Counted from the stretch's first letter, positions 32,986 to 46,912 are shown. The stretch is DNA of 64,000 nucleotides from Lepas anatifera (GCA_034440635.1 JAOTON010002068.1:995001-1059000); one strand, 5' to 3'. Numbers and translations are program-made. Notes: generated by a model from the letters alone, not told the origin.

Positions 32986-35900
32986 ATACGGGCGGCAAAC
33001 CCATCATATTTTATAATGTATCTCCTTTCTTCTGGTCATGCCCAGTCTTTACTTAACAAAACAACCATTATACGTGTGTTTATCTATGTGACGACATGAA
33101 CAGAGGGCAAACGTGACGCAGCGTGCAGAGACATGCTAATGTAGGAAAACATGGGCTTACACAGGGGATTGAATGGAGCCATAATGAGAACACAAAACCT
33201 AAAACTCCAACATTGCGTTATTATAAGTATCAAACTGCTGAAAACACTCGCCTGTCAATCGAACTGTTTGGCTAACGTACATTGTCACCGGCTTCTCCTG
33301 CGCCGCAGCGGCACCTGCCGAGGCCGCAGGCCGAGGTTGTCTGTTGTTGTTGTTGTTGTTGTCTGTTCTGAGCGCTGGTATCAGAGACCTAAAACTTTTG
33401 TGGATAGAAGGCACTTCCAAATGAATAAGCACCACGGTTGTCAATTTTCAAAATTTTCAAAATTTTGCCCAGAATTTTGCATTATGTAATTTTTAACTTT
33501 TATTTTTCTATTTTTTGCTAATTCATCTAGACTCTTCAAACTTGCACCCTTTTACATCAGGGAAATTTGTAGTTCACACAAAAAGTTGGAAAGAGAAAGC
33601 TTTAAATTTAGGGCTCTAAATTAGCTTTTAAACTTTGCACCCTAAATTTGGCATAAAACTCATGTTCTAAACTACAGGCTCGAAATATCTGAAGCTACAG
33701 CAGTTCAGGTTCTGAGTCAAATATCAACTTAAAGGCCGGTTTGTGCAGTACTGCACAAACACAGAAACAAAACAAAAACGGAAATTTAAGGGTCCTTTTT
33801 GGCCCATTCCGTTAAGGTCTGCATTTCCCAAAATATCATTCAAACCCTTATATCTTTCAATCTAATTGATAAAAATTAGTTCCCATTTCAGGTAATAAGA
33901 GAGAATAGCCTCCCTTATTATATATTTAGAGATAAAAACTTTCAGACTGAAACTTTTTATTTTATAGGCAAAAATAAAATATAAGTTTTTAAAATTTTTA
34001 TTCTCAGCCCCCTGGTTTCCAGACCATGATAGCTACGGTATTGAACTTAACACGGCTGGATAGAAAACTTTGTTGCCGTCATTTTTCTCACTCATACCCC
34101 CACTTATCTCTTACGGCGTCCGCGCTATAAGCCGTAAAAGACATTTCAAAGTGGTAATTTTATCAGTTCATTTTTGCTTCACACCGGGGTTTAGGGTGGT
34201 TAGAGTCATTGGAGGGAAATGAAATTTTGCATGCAGCTAGGTAAGAGACATATGTCGACATTCCATCTGCATAGATATCAATGAAACACCACGTTACCTT
34301 TACTAACATGCCGTTTCTCCACGCAACGTTGTAGCAAATCACCACGCGTCACCCCTGCGTCCACGCCGCGGCAACGCCGGCGATCGGCGCGGCCGTTTCT
34401 GTTTATTTATGGTCTGGTAAAAAAGTACCCGATACTACCCATAATGCATCACAAGTAATTAGAGTACCGTAAAAGTCCGAGTTTACAATAAGAGTATTAT
34501 GTTTCTGTTTTTGGACCATGGGTGGATCCAGTGAATAAGTAGGCTAGGTGCCCCCCCCTCACCCTTCTCCCCCATCCCCCTCCCCCAACCCCCAATCGAC
34601 CATCGGCGCCCTCTGAAATTGTAAAGACACGACTCTCAAGATCGATGACGCTCCCTGAAATGTCGCTTCCCATACGCGGATCCAGGATTGCCAATCGGGG
34701 GCGAGGTGGAAGGGGAAACTTCCTGGTGGGCGCTATCTACACCAGGGACGCCACTTTTGGCCGGAAAATCTATCAAGTAAGCGCTAAAACCTATCAGTAG
34801 ACCCCGATACCTGCATCTCGGGGAAAACAACATTTCAGGGGGTGCCATCGAACTTTCCAGGGGTTTCCGGGACAATTTCAGGGGGCACTAACATTCTATG
34901 GGGGGGCACCTGTCCCCTTTCCCCCTGGGATCCGCCTATGTCGTTTCGGGGGGGCACGGAGGTGGGATCGTTACGGGTGTGGGGGTAAGGAGCTCGAGCA
35001 TAAGCGGATCCAGGACATCAGCATGGGGGTAGGGGCTAAGGAGTTCGAGCATAGGCAGACCCAGGACATCAGTACGAGGGTGGGGCTAGAGAGTTAGAGC
35101 ATAGGCGGATCCAGGACATCGGTACGAGGGTCGGGCTAGGGAGTTAGAGCATAGGCGGATGCAGGACATTAGTACGGGGATGGGGCTAAGCAGCTGAGCA
35201 TTAGCGTATTCAGGACATCAGTACGGGGTGAGACTCGGGAGTTCCAGCATAGGCGGATCCAGAACATTAGTAGGGTGGTAGGGGCTAAAGAGTTCCAGTA
35301 TAGGCGAATCCAGGGCAGTACGGAGGTGGGGCTACGGAGTTCGAGCATGAGCAGATCCAGGACATCAGTTCGGGGGTGGGGCTAAGGAGCTCGAGCATAG
35401 GCGGATCCAGGACATCAGTGCAGGGGTGTGGCTCCGAAGCTCGAATAAAGGCGGATCCAGGACATCAGTGGGGGTGGAGGGGGGTAGGGGCTACGGAGTT
35501 CGAGCATAGGCGGATCCAGGACATCAGTAAGAAGGGGGGTAAGGAGCTCGAGCATAGGCGGATCCAGGACATCAGTAGGGGGTAGGGGCTAAGGAGTTCG
35601 AGCATAGGCGGATCCAGGACATCAGTACGGAGGTGGGGCTAAAAAGTTCGAGCATAGGCGGATCCTGGACATCAGTACGGGGGGTGGGGCTAAGAGGTTC
35701 GAGTATAGGCGGATAAAGGACATCAGTACAGAGGTGGGGCTGAAGAGCTCAAGCATAAGCGGATCCAGGACATCAGCACAGGGGTAGGGGCTAAAGAGTT
35801 CGAGCATAGGCGGAACCAGGACATCAGTAGGGGGTGGGGGGCTAAGTAGTTCGAGCATAGGCGGATCCAGGGCAGTACAGAGGTGGGGCTACGGAGTTCG

Positions 35901-36516
35901 AGCATAGATGGATCCAGGACATCAGTAAGGGGGTGGGGTAAGGAGCTCGAGCATAGGCGGATCCAGGACATCAGTGGGGGGGGGGTAGGGGCTACGGAGT
36001 TCGAGCATAGGCGGATCCAGGACATCAGTAAGAAGGTGGGGTAAGGAGCTCGAGCAGAGGCGGATCCAGGACATCAGTACGGGGCTGGGGTAAGAGGCTC
36101 GAGTATAGGCGGATCAAAGACATCAGTACGGGGGTGGGGCTAAGGAGCTCGAGCATAAGCGGATCCAGGACATCAAGGGGCTAAAGAGTTAAAACAGGTA
36201 GGGCTAAAGAGTTAAAACATAAGCGGATCCAGGACATCAGTACGGGGGTGGGGCTAAGGAGCTCGAGCATAAGCGGATTCAGGACATCAGTACGTGGGTG
36301 GGGCTCGGGAGCTCGAGCATAGGCGGATCCAGGACGTCAGTAGGGGTAGGGGCTAAAGAGTTCAAGCATAGGCGGATCCAGGGCAGTATAGAGGTGGGGC
36401 TACGGAGTTCGAGCTTAGGCAAATCCAGGACATATGTAAGGGGGTGGGGTAAGGAGCTTGAGCATAGGCGGATCCAGGACATCAGTACGGTGGTGGGGCT
36501 GAGGTCTCGAGCTGGG
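32931..36516 (+). repeat. Satellite unit 7 (about 3.59 kb)
   Basis: Order: post-array block, (TTG)n, core 33361-34515, GGATCC-terminal block 34520-34940, array 34975-36505. The array is about 0.7 kb shorter than in units 2-5 but carries the same 'gttaaaacagg' interruption (near 36186). More diverged than units 2-5. Confidence 0.9.
34975..36505 (+). repeat. Minisatellite array 7
   Basis: Short version of arrays 3-6, with the same opening and closing monomers and a deletion in the middle. Confidence 0.95.
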
Positions 36517-36924
36517 GCATAACTCGGTAACAAATAGGCTGAATTGGGTGAAAATATGCAGGTATAGGTAAAATACCGTCGGAAAACCCATCATATTTTA
36601 TATTGCATCTCCTTTCTTCTCGTCATGCCCAGTCTTTGCTTAACAAAACAAACATTATGCGTGTGTTTATTTCTTTGATGATATGAACAGAGGGCAAGCG
36701 TGGTGCAGTATGCAGAGACATGCTAATTTATGAAAACATGGGCCTAGACAGGGGATTAAATGGAGCCATAATGAGAACACAAAACCTAAAACTCAAACAT
36801 TGCGTTGGTATAAGTATCAAACTGCGGAAAACACTCGCCTGTCAATCGAACTGTTTGGCTAACGTACATTGTCACCGGCTTCTCCTGCGCCAGAGCGGCA
36901 CCTGCCGAGGCCGCAGGCCGAGGT
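36517..36924 (+). repeat. Truncated last satellite unit (unit 8)
   Basis: Only the post-array block is present, ending at 'ggccgcaggccgagg', exactly where (TTG)n begins in other units. From 36925 the sequence is unrelated. The breakpoint at the (TTG)n tract is shared with the junction of unit 6. Confidence 0.85.
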
Positions 36925-37187
36925 TTGGTTTTTAGTGTCATCTTCCTTGCACCAGTCTTGCAAATTTGCACCAGGTTAATAAAATTTGCACCACTCACTC
37001 CTGTCTCCAAGGGCACTCGCACCAACGAGATCTCGTCGAAAATGTCATACTTTGCACACTGGGATCTGCACCTGTTTGGGCAGCATTTGACACTTCTGGT
37101 CCTGGAGAGTTGCTGTGCAGGAAATTGTGACAAACATTCCCAATAACCACTTTATCCAATAATGGGCTATTTGACCCATGCTAGTTC
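36925..37187. other. Unique flank between satellite and transposon complex
   Basis: Has three 'ttgcacca' phrases (36940-36990) and no recognisable gene. It is also the left target flank of T7 copy B. Confidence 0.5.
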
Positions 37188-39030
37188 TTAAGGGTGCGTT
37201 ACCCTCGACACATGCGCCACACGACATGACCCAGCAGAACTAATACCCTGTTTCCCCAACAACAGATGTCAGGTCATTCGTTCATTTATCTTGATACACA
37301 GATTGCCCACGTGACACGTTGGTTGTAAACTGTAGTACGCTGCGCATTCCACGCATTACGACCCTTCAGGTGACCAAGAACCACTGCGGGCAAGGTCAGA
37401 CGCGTCGCAGTAACAGGTGCTCTCGCAGAGGCGGGCCCAGTATTTTTCCGAGGGCAAACTGCTATTGGGCAAATGTCTTGATTTCTCTAAATGAGAAAGC
37501 GGTTGCAGCTCGCACCATTGTCACCTGGGATGGACCAAAGCTAGCCAAATGGCAGTTCAAGCATGGCTGTAGATTGGCTACGCTATTTGCGCTAGTTAGC
37601 AGCTAGTCAGCGGTTGGATCCGCGCCCATTTCCTACTTCCCACTTCGGACACTGTCGTGACCAAATGTTATGTTCTTGGCCCGCCTTGCGTCGGTGGGTC
37701 GTTATTCTCCGCGCGTACACACACATGCACATACACATGACACATAGGCCGGGTGCCCGCATTTGTGACCGCCTTGGCGTATGTTAGGGATCCCCCGCTT
37801 TGTAACGTTCATGGAAAGGGGTTCACTGACTCACTCACCCACCGAACCCTGAGGCGCGCAGCTCCATGTGTTTAACCAAGTATTTATTGTGGAACATTTT
37901 TCTGGTGCTCGGAGAAGGGGTAGCGTTCTACCCCTTATCATGTGCGGAGTTGTCCTCACTGTGATCGAGAGGTGTTTCTGATTATAGGATAGTTTGTGTT
38001 GTAATCGACAATACACGTGTACGATCTCAATCCCGTCCAGACCCTTTCTGAACACATCAGTTCGACATAAACCAAAGCTTTTTTAATGTATTTCAAGCAG
38101 TTTGCCAAGGTATAGGCCCTGACCTAGGACAGGATCAAAAGATGATCTAAACAAGAGACCGTCCATAAAGTACCTAAGGAAAAACAGGGGGTGGGAAGGC
38201 AGCGACCGTTTTGTTAGACGTTACAACAGGGCGTAAGAAAGTATTACCATGAGGGAGGGGGTTAAAATTATAAGAACACATGTTACGTAATTTATGGATA
38301 GGCTCTCAGCTCTGACTTATAATTAACACTGATATGATTCAATGGAGTCCACACATCATTATCATTAAATTTTGGAATTTTTTGTGTGACCTTTTTATGA
38401 GGAGAGGAGCCGCGAGAGGTTCGTGTGAAAACGTGTCCTGATGTCCAAATAACCCTCACATATCTCCAGTCACGAGGCCATAGTTCCCTGATGTTAAGAG
38501 CTAAAGGCATGTTTTTGCAAAACACACACAATAAAAGTTGAAAAGTCCGTACCGATTTTCAAGAACTGAACGACGTTTCTGCGATATTCGGCAAGCATTA
38601 GGAGTTGATGCAACACGACTTCCCCGCGAAATTTCAGTGGGGTGTCATCGGCCTTTCAAGTAGTATTGTGATCATTTCAGGGAAGGCCCTAGTTCAATTG
38701 GACGAGAAAATCTCCTCTTGCTGGAAATTTATAGGTTCAAGAATGACTTTTATGGAGTTTAAAGGACACAGAAAATACCGTAATATGTCAGGGGAGCAAA
38801 AATGTGTATAAATCACAGGAAAAAGAGGAATACACGGTTATTTTGCTAAAGAAATTCCAAAGTGGCGACATTAGCAGCAAAAAATATTGCACCGGGCTTG
38901 AGCTTTAAGCACCGAGAGTGAAGACATTTTACCGTTTGAAAATTCGGAACATTGAATGCGATAAAGCTGATGGACTAAGGAACAGGACACGCAAGTCCTC
39001 ACATGGCCACCCCAAAGTGGGAGAATCAAT

Positions 39031-39145
39031 CGCGGATCCAGGGGTGCAAAGGGGCACGTGCCTACTTCGTTCGACCCTCGGTGCCCCCTGAAATGGTCGC
39101 GGCGCCCCTCTGAAAGATCGATGGCTCCCCCTGAAAGGTCGCTAG
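39031..39145 (+). mobile_element. Deleted GGATCC-terminal MITE in T7 copy B
   Basis: The left end 'cgcggatccaggggtgc' and about 110 bp of interior match 42260-42380, then the sequence jumps into the T7 flank (agtcagcagcctcgg). The right end is lost. The same deletion is in copy C, so it predates their split. Confidence 0.7.
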
Positions 39146-42100
39146 TCAGCAGCCTCGGCGATAACAGGTGCTGGCAGAATATGACACAGAAATCTGACTC
39201 ACACAATTGTTTGCCTTTTCTTATGAGGAGTGTACTATGGGGACACACTAATTGAGTGAATTTCTGCCCTGTGGTCGTCGTCGTTATTTTTCCACTCTGC
39301 TCCCGGGACATCGCCGCTTTCTTTTTCCCTGAAAGTTCTTTTCATTCCAGTTCATGGCGGCCAGAAATTTGTCTTACTGATATTGGTAGAGCCTAATGTT
39401 CTGCCGTTTGTATTCCTCTGACACGAGAGTGTCATCCTTGACCATGGCGATGGAGCCACAATGATCAAAATCATAGAATGCTTAGTAGAGAATGACATCC
39501 AGACGCTCTGAATTTCCCATTTACTTTTTTCTTTCTTACTGTTGGACCCACTTTTCTAGTGGATTTATTTTGGCATTATTCAATAATCCTAGTGTATATA
39601 AAATCATCTAGTGTGGAAGGAAGGAAACATTGGATGAAAAATGCGCAAACCTTAAGTAAGGGATGCAATTGAGTTTAAACTAACTCCTACAATATTACAC
39701 CGTTTGAACTTGCCACTCGTCTACCATATGTTCAAACGTGAATTTTACACTCAGTATCCCAGTGCAAAACCATTTTTGAGACACTGCGGAGTGGGGCACT
39801 GCGACATCCCAAAGATTAGCCAGCATACTAAACGCTCACGTCGGTAAAAACACCGTCTTGGGTCAACTAGGCTATTTGACGCAAATCAGATACAATTTAA
39901 CAACGTATTCTTCCTTTGTACTTTAACCCGCGCCCCACCGGGGGTCCGGTGCCACCTTCGCCCCACCGGGGGCCATCGATGGCCCCCTCTAGCTCCGAAA
40001 ATATGGGCGTTAGCGCAAATCTGCAAAGTGCATTAGAAAGCTGGCGTGAATTCAGTTACAAATTATTTTACATGTTTTTGGGCTCAGGTCAATGGCTTGA
40101 CCTCCAGAGGTCAAATTAGGTCAAAATCGGCTATTTTCACTCAAATATGCAATGCTTAAGGGTGCGTTACCCTCGACACATGCACCATACGACATAACCC
40201 GTCAGAACTAATACCCTGTTTCCCCAACAACAGATGTCAGGTCATTCGTTCATTCATTTCGATACACAGACCGCCCACGTGACACGTTGGTTGTAAACCG
40301 TAGTACGCCTCCGCATTCCACGCTTTACGACCTTTCAGGTAAACAAGAACCGCTGCGGGCAAGGTCAGACGGGTCGCAGTAACAGGTGCTCTCGCAGGGG
40401 CGGGCCCAGTATTTGTCCGAGAGCAGACTGCTAAAACCTTTGTCTTGATTTCTCTAAATAAGAAAGCAGTTGCAGCTCGCACAACTGTCACCTGGGATGG
40501 ACCAAAGCTAGCCAAATGACATTTCAAGCATGGCTGTGGATTGGCTACGCTCTTTGCGTCAGTTAGCAGCTAGTTAGTTGTAGGATCCTCGACTACTTCG
40601 TCCACTTTCGTGACCAAACCTTGTGGACCCACTTTCTTCCTCCCAAACTAAGCTAGTCCTTTTCCATCCTGGTAAATATATCAGAAATATTTCCGTAATA
40701 TCCTTGTTTACTGTTTTCCGTGAGAACCTCAGGGAAATTTAACGACTTCTTCCATCCCGAAAAAAATATAAAAACGTCGTCCACCTATTCACATAACATA
40801 CCCTCTTCATGCGGAGGGCCCTAACTTTGTAAACATATAGTGTCTTCTTTTGAAAGCTATCGTTTTTCAGCATTATTGCTCGGCCCGCCTTGCGTCGGTG
40901 GTGCGTCATTTTCCGTGCGTGTGTAAACACACACACACACGCACATACACATGACACATGGGCCGGGTGCCCGCATTTGTGATCGCCTTGGGGTTTTCTT
41001 AGAGATTCCCCGCCCCGTGGCGGTCACGGAAAGGGGCGTGCGTTCGTACGGGACTCACAGACTTGCTCACCCACCGAACCCTGAGGCGCGCAGCTCCATG
41101 TGTTTACCAAAGTATTTATTATGGAACATTGTTCTGATGCTCGGAGATGGGGGGGGCGTTGTATCCCTCGATCATGTGCGGAGTTTTCCTCACTGTGATC
41201 GAGAAGTGTTTCTGATCATAGGGTAGTTTGTGTTGTAATCGACAAAACACGTGTTCTGTCTCAATCCCGTCCAGACGCTTTCCGACCACATCAGTTCGAT
41301 ATAAACCAAAGCCTTTGTAATGTATTAGAAGCAGTTTCTTTAGGTATGGGCCCTGACCAGTATCGAAAGATGGTCTCCGAAACATATGAGACCGTCCATA
41401 AAGTACAGAAGGAAAAACAAAGGGGAGCGGGAAGTCAGCAACCGTTTTTTTAGACGTTACAACAGGGCGTAAGCAAGTATTACCATGAGGGGGGGTTAAA
41501 ATTATAAGAATACATGTAACGTAATTTATGGATAGGCCCTCAGCTCTGACTTAGAATTAAGACTGATGTGATTCAATGGAGTCCACACATCATCACCATT
41601 GGATTTTGGAATTGTTTGTGTGACCTTTTTATGAGGAGAGGAACCGTGAGAGATTCGTGTGAATACGTGTGCTGACGTCCAAATAACCCTCACATGCCTC
41701 CAGTCATGAGTCAGTAGTTCCCTGATGTTAGGAGCTAAAGGTACGTGTGTGCAAAACACGTGCAATAAATGTTCTATAGTCCGCATAGATTTTCAAGACC
41801 TGAACGACGATCCTGAAATATTCGGCAAGTATTAGTGGGTGATGCAACACCACCTCCCCTGCAAAATTTCAGTGGGGTGTCATTAGCCATTTCAAGGAGT
41901 ATCGTAATCATTTCAGGGAAAGCTGTAGTTCAATTGGGCGAGAAGGTACCCTCTTTCTGGAAATTCACAGTTCCAAAAATGATTTTTATGGAGTCTAAAG
42001 GATAAAGAAAACATGTTACTGTGTCAGTGGACCAAAATATATGTATACATCACAGCAAAAAAGCAGAATAAACTGATATTTTGCTAACAAACTGCAAAGT

Positions 42101-42259
42101 GGCAACATCAGCAGCAAATAATTGCATCGGGCTTCACGCCCCGAGAGTAAAGAGGGTTTACCGGTCGAAAATTCGGAACATTTAATGCGATAAAGCTGAT
42201 GGACTAAGGAACGAGACACCCAAGTCATCACATGGCTGCCCCCAAAGTGGGAGGATCAT

Positions 42260-43250
42260 ACGCAGATCCAGGGGAGCAAAGAGGGGCACATGCCCCCTCT
42301 ATCGACCCTCGGAGCCCCCTGAAATGGCCATGGCGCCCCCTGAAAGGTTGATGGCACCCCCTGAAATGTGATGATGATGATTGTTCCGGCCGTCGAATAA
42401 AGATATCCACATGGGGGGGCGCTTCGTTAAAGTCGCCCCAATCGCTGAAGGAAGCTCTGGCGATTCCGGTTTGGATGACAGCCGATTTGTGGCGAGGACC
42501 CGCGCCGTTGCACCGTCCCCGCCGTCCAGGTCCCACCTGGCTCCCTCTCGGGACCGGAGGTGGCTGTCTTCGGGACCGTTTTCGGGATGATTTCCCGGAC
42601 TTGGATACCCGCATTGCAACCTCGATCAGCTTGGGTGATCCAAGGCATAGGCGTTGGCCGTCAGCCCAGTCTTTTCGGTAGTCGGTTTGGTCCACTGAGT
42701 GGAGATGCATTCGTGAGTCTGTCGGTCCTGTTTTTATACAAGTAACTAGATATTTCGGGTACGAATTAGTGGCTATCATTATATTATTATATTGTAGTGT
42801 GACATTTTTCTACGTATTGTGCGATGAATAAATTATCTCCACCCGCTATGCACGAGATATGCACAAATACCAAAAATAACAATATCTTTAGAAACCAGCT
42901 TCAGGGAGGTTCCATGACGGGAGTATCATAAAGAATATTCTTCCAATATTTTTCCGATCATAAAAAATTAATCGCAGAGACAAATCTAAAACAAGTGCGG
43001 CAAACTCGACAATTGAATCAAAACTGACCTCAGTCCTTCCATTTTCATTTCAAGAAAAACGTGACGTCTTTAACAAGACTTCCCCTGAAATGTCGCTTTC
43101 CGTCCCCCCAGGATGCAAAAATCGGTGCCAACCGATAGGATTTTGCGCCCAACTGATGGGTTTTGCCGGTCAAAAGTGGCAGCCCCTGGTCGAAATGGCG
43201 CCCCTCGGGAAGCTGCCCGCCCCCCCGATCGGTAATCCTGGATCCGCCTA
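42260..43250 (+). mobile_element. GGATCC-terminal MITE, long copy (about 990 bp)
   Basis: The left end is cgcagatccagg (42261-42272) and the right end cctggatccgccta (43237-43250). The family blocks 'ccccctgaaa', 'gataggattttgcgccc' and 'ggtcaaaagtggc' are present. It is the longest copy in the window and includes a private central stretch (about 42380-43040). A 183-codon minus frame across it has no recognised domain. Confidence 0.75.
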
Positions 43251-43964
43251 CGGGGGAGGATACCCTAGTCACCAGCCTCGGGGATAACAGGTGCTGGCAG
43301 AATATGATACAGAAGTCTGACTCGCACAATTGCTTGCCTTTCCGTATGAGAAGTGTACTACGGGGACACACTAGTTGAGTTAATCGCTGCCCTGAAGTCG
43401 TCGTCGCTAGCACTCTGCTCAAAGGACAATCGCTGCTTTCTTTTCCCCTGAAAGATCTTGTCACTCCAGCCCGTGGTGGCCAGAAATGGGTCTTACAGAT
43501 ATTGGTAGAGCCTGGTGTTCTGCCGTTTGTATTCCGCTGAACGGAAAGTGTCGTCCTTGATAATGGCGATGGAGGCACAATGATCTAAATCCTGGAATGC
43601 TTAGTACAGTGTGACACCCAGGCGCCCTGAATTTCCTTCACTTTTTCCCCTTCATTTTTTTCTAACTCACTTTTCCAAACACTTTTCCTGGGGATTTTTT
43701 AGCATAATTCAATAATCCTAGTATATATAAAACCATCTAGTGTGGAAGGAAAGACAAATTTGATGAAAAATGCGCGAGTAAGGGCTAGTAAGGGCTGTAA
43801 CCGAGTTTCAACTAACTCCCACAATATTATAGCGTTTGGACTTTCTACTCGCCTTCCATATTTGCAAGCGTGAATTTTACACTCACTATCCCAATGCAAA
43901 ACCAGTTTTGAGACACTGCGGAGTGGAGTGCTGCGAAATCCAAAAGATTATCCACTTACTGAAC

Positions 43965-44478
43965 GCGTCTTTTTTTCTGAGTGTCACCTTCCCACTCTGC
44001 TCTTTGTCAGCAAAAGTATTCCATCAAGCAGTCGTCGGAAGTTCCACTTGTAGTGTATTCCGTGGACGCCATGGATCAAAATCTATTCACATTTAAACTT
44101 GCGCTGGTAACAGTGGCATCTCCATAAAAGTCCGGATCTTCCGGCTGCTCGGCTGCTGGTAAGGTTGTATTTTAGACCTTTCTCGCTGTCGGAAGTTTTG
44201 CCCTGCTGAGGGAGGATGATGAGCAACAAATGAAGAAGGCTTCCATAGATCTTAGCTGACCCCGGAGGATAATTTTTGGGGTTTTCACTCGTTGGAACAG
44301 ATCTCTCGCGGCGGCTTTTGCTTCTAGTGATCATAGACCAATCAATTTCTAGGTGTCCCCTAAAATCGATTATTTGGGTACCTAAAAGGTATGAAAAGGA
44401 TTCGGGCGGGTCAATTCGGCATAAAACTCCCTCAGGATCGTTCCCTGTTACCCGTCTCTCCTTGATATTGCACACAGC
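43965..44478 (+). other. Segment present in T7 copy A only
   Basis: Between 'ctgaacgc' and 'ctcacatcggtaaaaac' copy A has about 0.5 kb that B (near 39830) and C (near 53960) lack. No inverted ends or TTAA flanks are seen, so it may be ancestral sequence deleted from the B/C lineage. A frame at 44276-44647 has no recognised domain. Confidence 0.5.
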
Positions 44479-45629
44479 TCACATCGGTAAAAACGCCGTC
44501 TTGGGTCAACTAGGCCATTTGACCCAAATCAGGTACAAAGTAGCTCAGCCTATTCTTCATTTGTACTTTAAATGTGTTAAGAATGGTCTATTCTGTCAAT
44601 ATTATTTCGAAAACACACCCCGTAGCTTTCTGGTACGATTTTTTTAGCTGCAACTATGCAAAATTTATTTCATGCTGATTTCTCGAACGCGGACAGTGAC
44701 CTGATTAAGACCAAATTTTGATCGGATGTCCAAAATAAACCATATCATGGAAAATTTGCGGGGCGCTCATTTTTAAACAAACATAGGCAAAATATGAAGC
44801 CACATCGATTTTAAAAAACACCAATGCAGCAACATTTCATATGTTAGTAGACTCATGAAGGCTCATATTGTCCAGTTGCAGAACAATGTGCGCTATCCAG
44901 CTTCGGCCAGGCAGGCCGAAACTGGCCAGAAAGTGAGGGGACCATAGACCTTCAGCCTCCAACTCTGGCACTACATTTTCCACTGCAAAACTGAAAGCTA
45001 ACCAGATTCTGGCCTATTTTTGCTGCCAGTTAATCACACTGAAAAATTTACTGTGCCCACAAATCCATTAAAAACGAAATAAACATTTTTGCTGGAAGTG
45101 AAATTGCCTGGTCTCACCTGAGGCTCATTTTGTGAAAACAGCCTGTTAGTTACCCTCACTGGTCCACAAGAGGAGGTAAGACTTGAAAGAAAGGACGTGC
45201 TTGAAATGCGGTCATGAGACGGAGTGAGCTAGCGAGCGATAGGAAGGAAGTGAACGCAGGACTGCATTTCCCAAATGACGACTTTGTGTTGAATCTTCTT
45301 TGTATGTCATGAAGATTTATCTCCACTCCGTCGGATCTATGGGACCAATTGGAGCAAGGATCACATCGGCAGATCCATAATTTCCGGTATTGTTGCATAG
45401 GCAAAAAACTGCATCCATGATTGTGACAATGTAGGGTCTGCACATAATTGACTGCTTTTTGGTCCAAAACATGTGGTAGCCATCGGCTTAGTATGATGCT
45501 CAGTACCCCTGATCATGCTGTGTATGCTTTATTAGTTAATCATATATTTGGGATATTACAGCAATCGTAATATAAAAAATATAGATAGAATTCGCAAAGC
45601 CCCATTAATGTTTTACTGAGACCTTTTAG

Positions 45630-45889
45630 CAGGGGCGTAGCCAAGGAGGGGGCAGCAGGGACAGCTGCCCCCCCTTAGGGCCCGAAGGGCCCCCTGAGGA
45701 TACGGACCGCGCGAAGCGCGGCTCGCTTCCACTATGATCTGTGGCCAAATTTGAAATTTCATACCAGACAGCGCACTCTCAAGCCCTCTTCAGCACTCTA
45801 TTCTGTAACAAGCAGGGCCCTTGTTACCCATCAGGGCTCTTGTGGCGCTGTCGCAGGGAATTCGAGCGAAATCCTGGCTACGGCCCTGC
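45630..45889 (+). mobile_element. hAT-like MITE in T7 copy A
   Basis: The ends are caggggcgtagcca and tggctacggccctg (inverted). The flanks are ccttttag and cctcttag, an 8-bp duplication with one mismatch, as expected for hAT elements. The interior matches the MITE at 61563-61746 (gggacagctgcccc.., attctgtaacaa.., gagcgaaatcctggctac). Non-coding. Confidence 0.8.
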
Positions 45890-46912
45890 CTCTTAGTAAA
45901 TACAAATGTGTGATAACTGAGAAGTGTTGCTCCAATTTTTTCCTCCTGCCTTATTTCAAATTGCTTTATTTTATTCATTTTGTGTTTTATAGCACAACAA
46001 TAATACATGGTTGCTTGGATTTAAAACATCAGTCCCACTAAAATATTCGAATTTTGTTATGGGCTACACTTCGACTGCTTTCGATGAAAACATCACCCCC
46101 TGAGCGATGCTCCCCTGTAGAGATAAACGCTCCCGTCGGACCTTTTGTCCCCCTCTCTGTCTCCTCGATCGGTTAGTCATTCTAAAATTCCCGAGTATTT
46201 TTTCTGGGGGGGACGTTTGCAAGCCCGAATTAGCTATTTTTGTCTAATTACCACGATATTATTTCACAAGACAAGTAGCTATTTCTCTTGTTAATGGAAT
46301 ACAGAAGTTACCGAAATATCATCAATCATGATTGGACAATCGGTCGGATGAAGTCTGATGCTTTCGTCTCAGTTTGGAAATTGTAAGAGCACTGATCATG
46401 GTTTTTGAGAGACAACAAATTGTTAGGCGGACTTAAAATGATAAAACATCAGCAGCTAGATTTCAATTCTTGGTAAGAGCAGGTGCGATGCACCGTTTTA
46501 GATTCTTGGAAGTTTTTCCAAGACAGAAGTGTAGATTTAATTATAAAACTTGAAAACTGTTTTATACAACTTAAAAAAACTTTTTCGCCGAGCCTTTTTT
46601 AATTTTTATTTTGTATGGGAATGGTATGGAAGAGATAGCCACAAAACTTTGTTGTTTTCGTTTTCTCGATCTTTCCCCTGGACACATCATTGTAGCTCAC
46701 CTCTCGCTCGTCTAGACCATCGATCCAATAAGAAAACACCTTGCGGAGATGACTGAATGTTGGGGTGGTAAAAACTGAGCCAGTTTTGATGACCGGGATG
46801 ATGTAATATTAATTAGGGTGAATCCCATTGTTTTTTTTACAATTCCTTAATATCCTCATTTCAAATATTTGATTCGACAACACGGTAGTCAAAGTTCATG
46901 CAAACTCTATGG

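Noticed and set aside
5837..36533. Many open frames encoding repetitive peptides such as WIRLCSSSLAPPP or IQDISTVVG
   Set aside because: They are translations of the roughly 50-bp monomer in various frames. Frame and length change with every monomer indel, and they appear on both strands.
42228..42779. 183-codon minus-strand frame in T7 copy A
   Set aside because: It lies largely inside a non-coding MITE copy, has low-complexity basic and proline-rich sequence, and no homologue in B or C.
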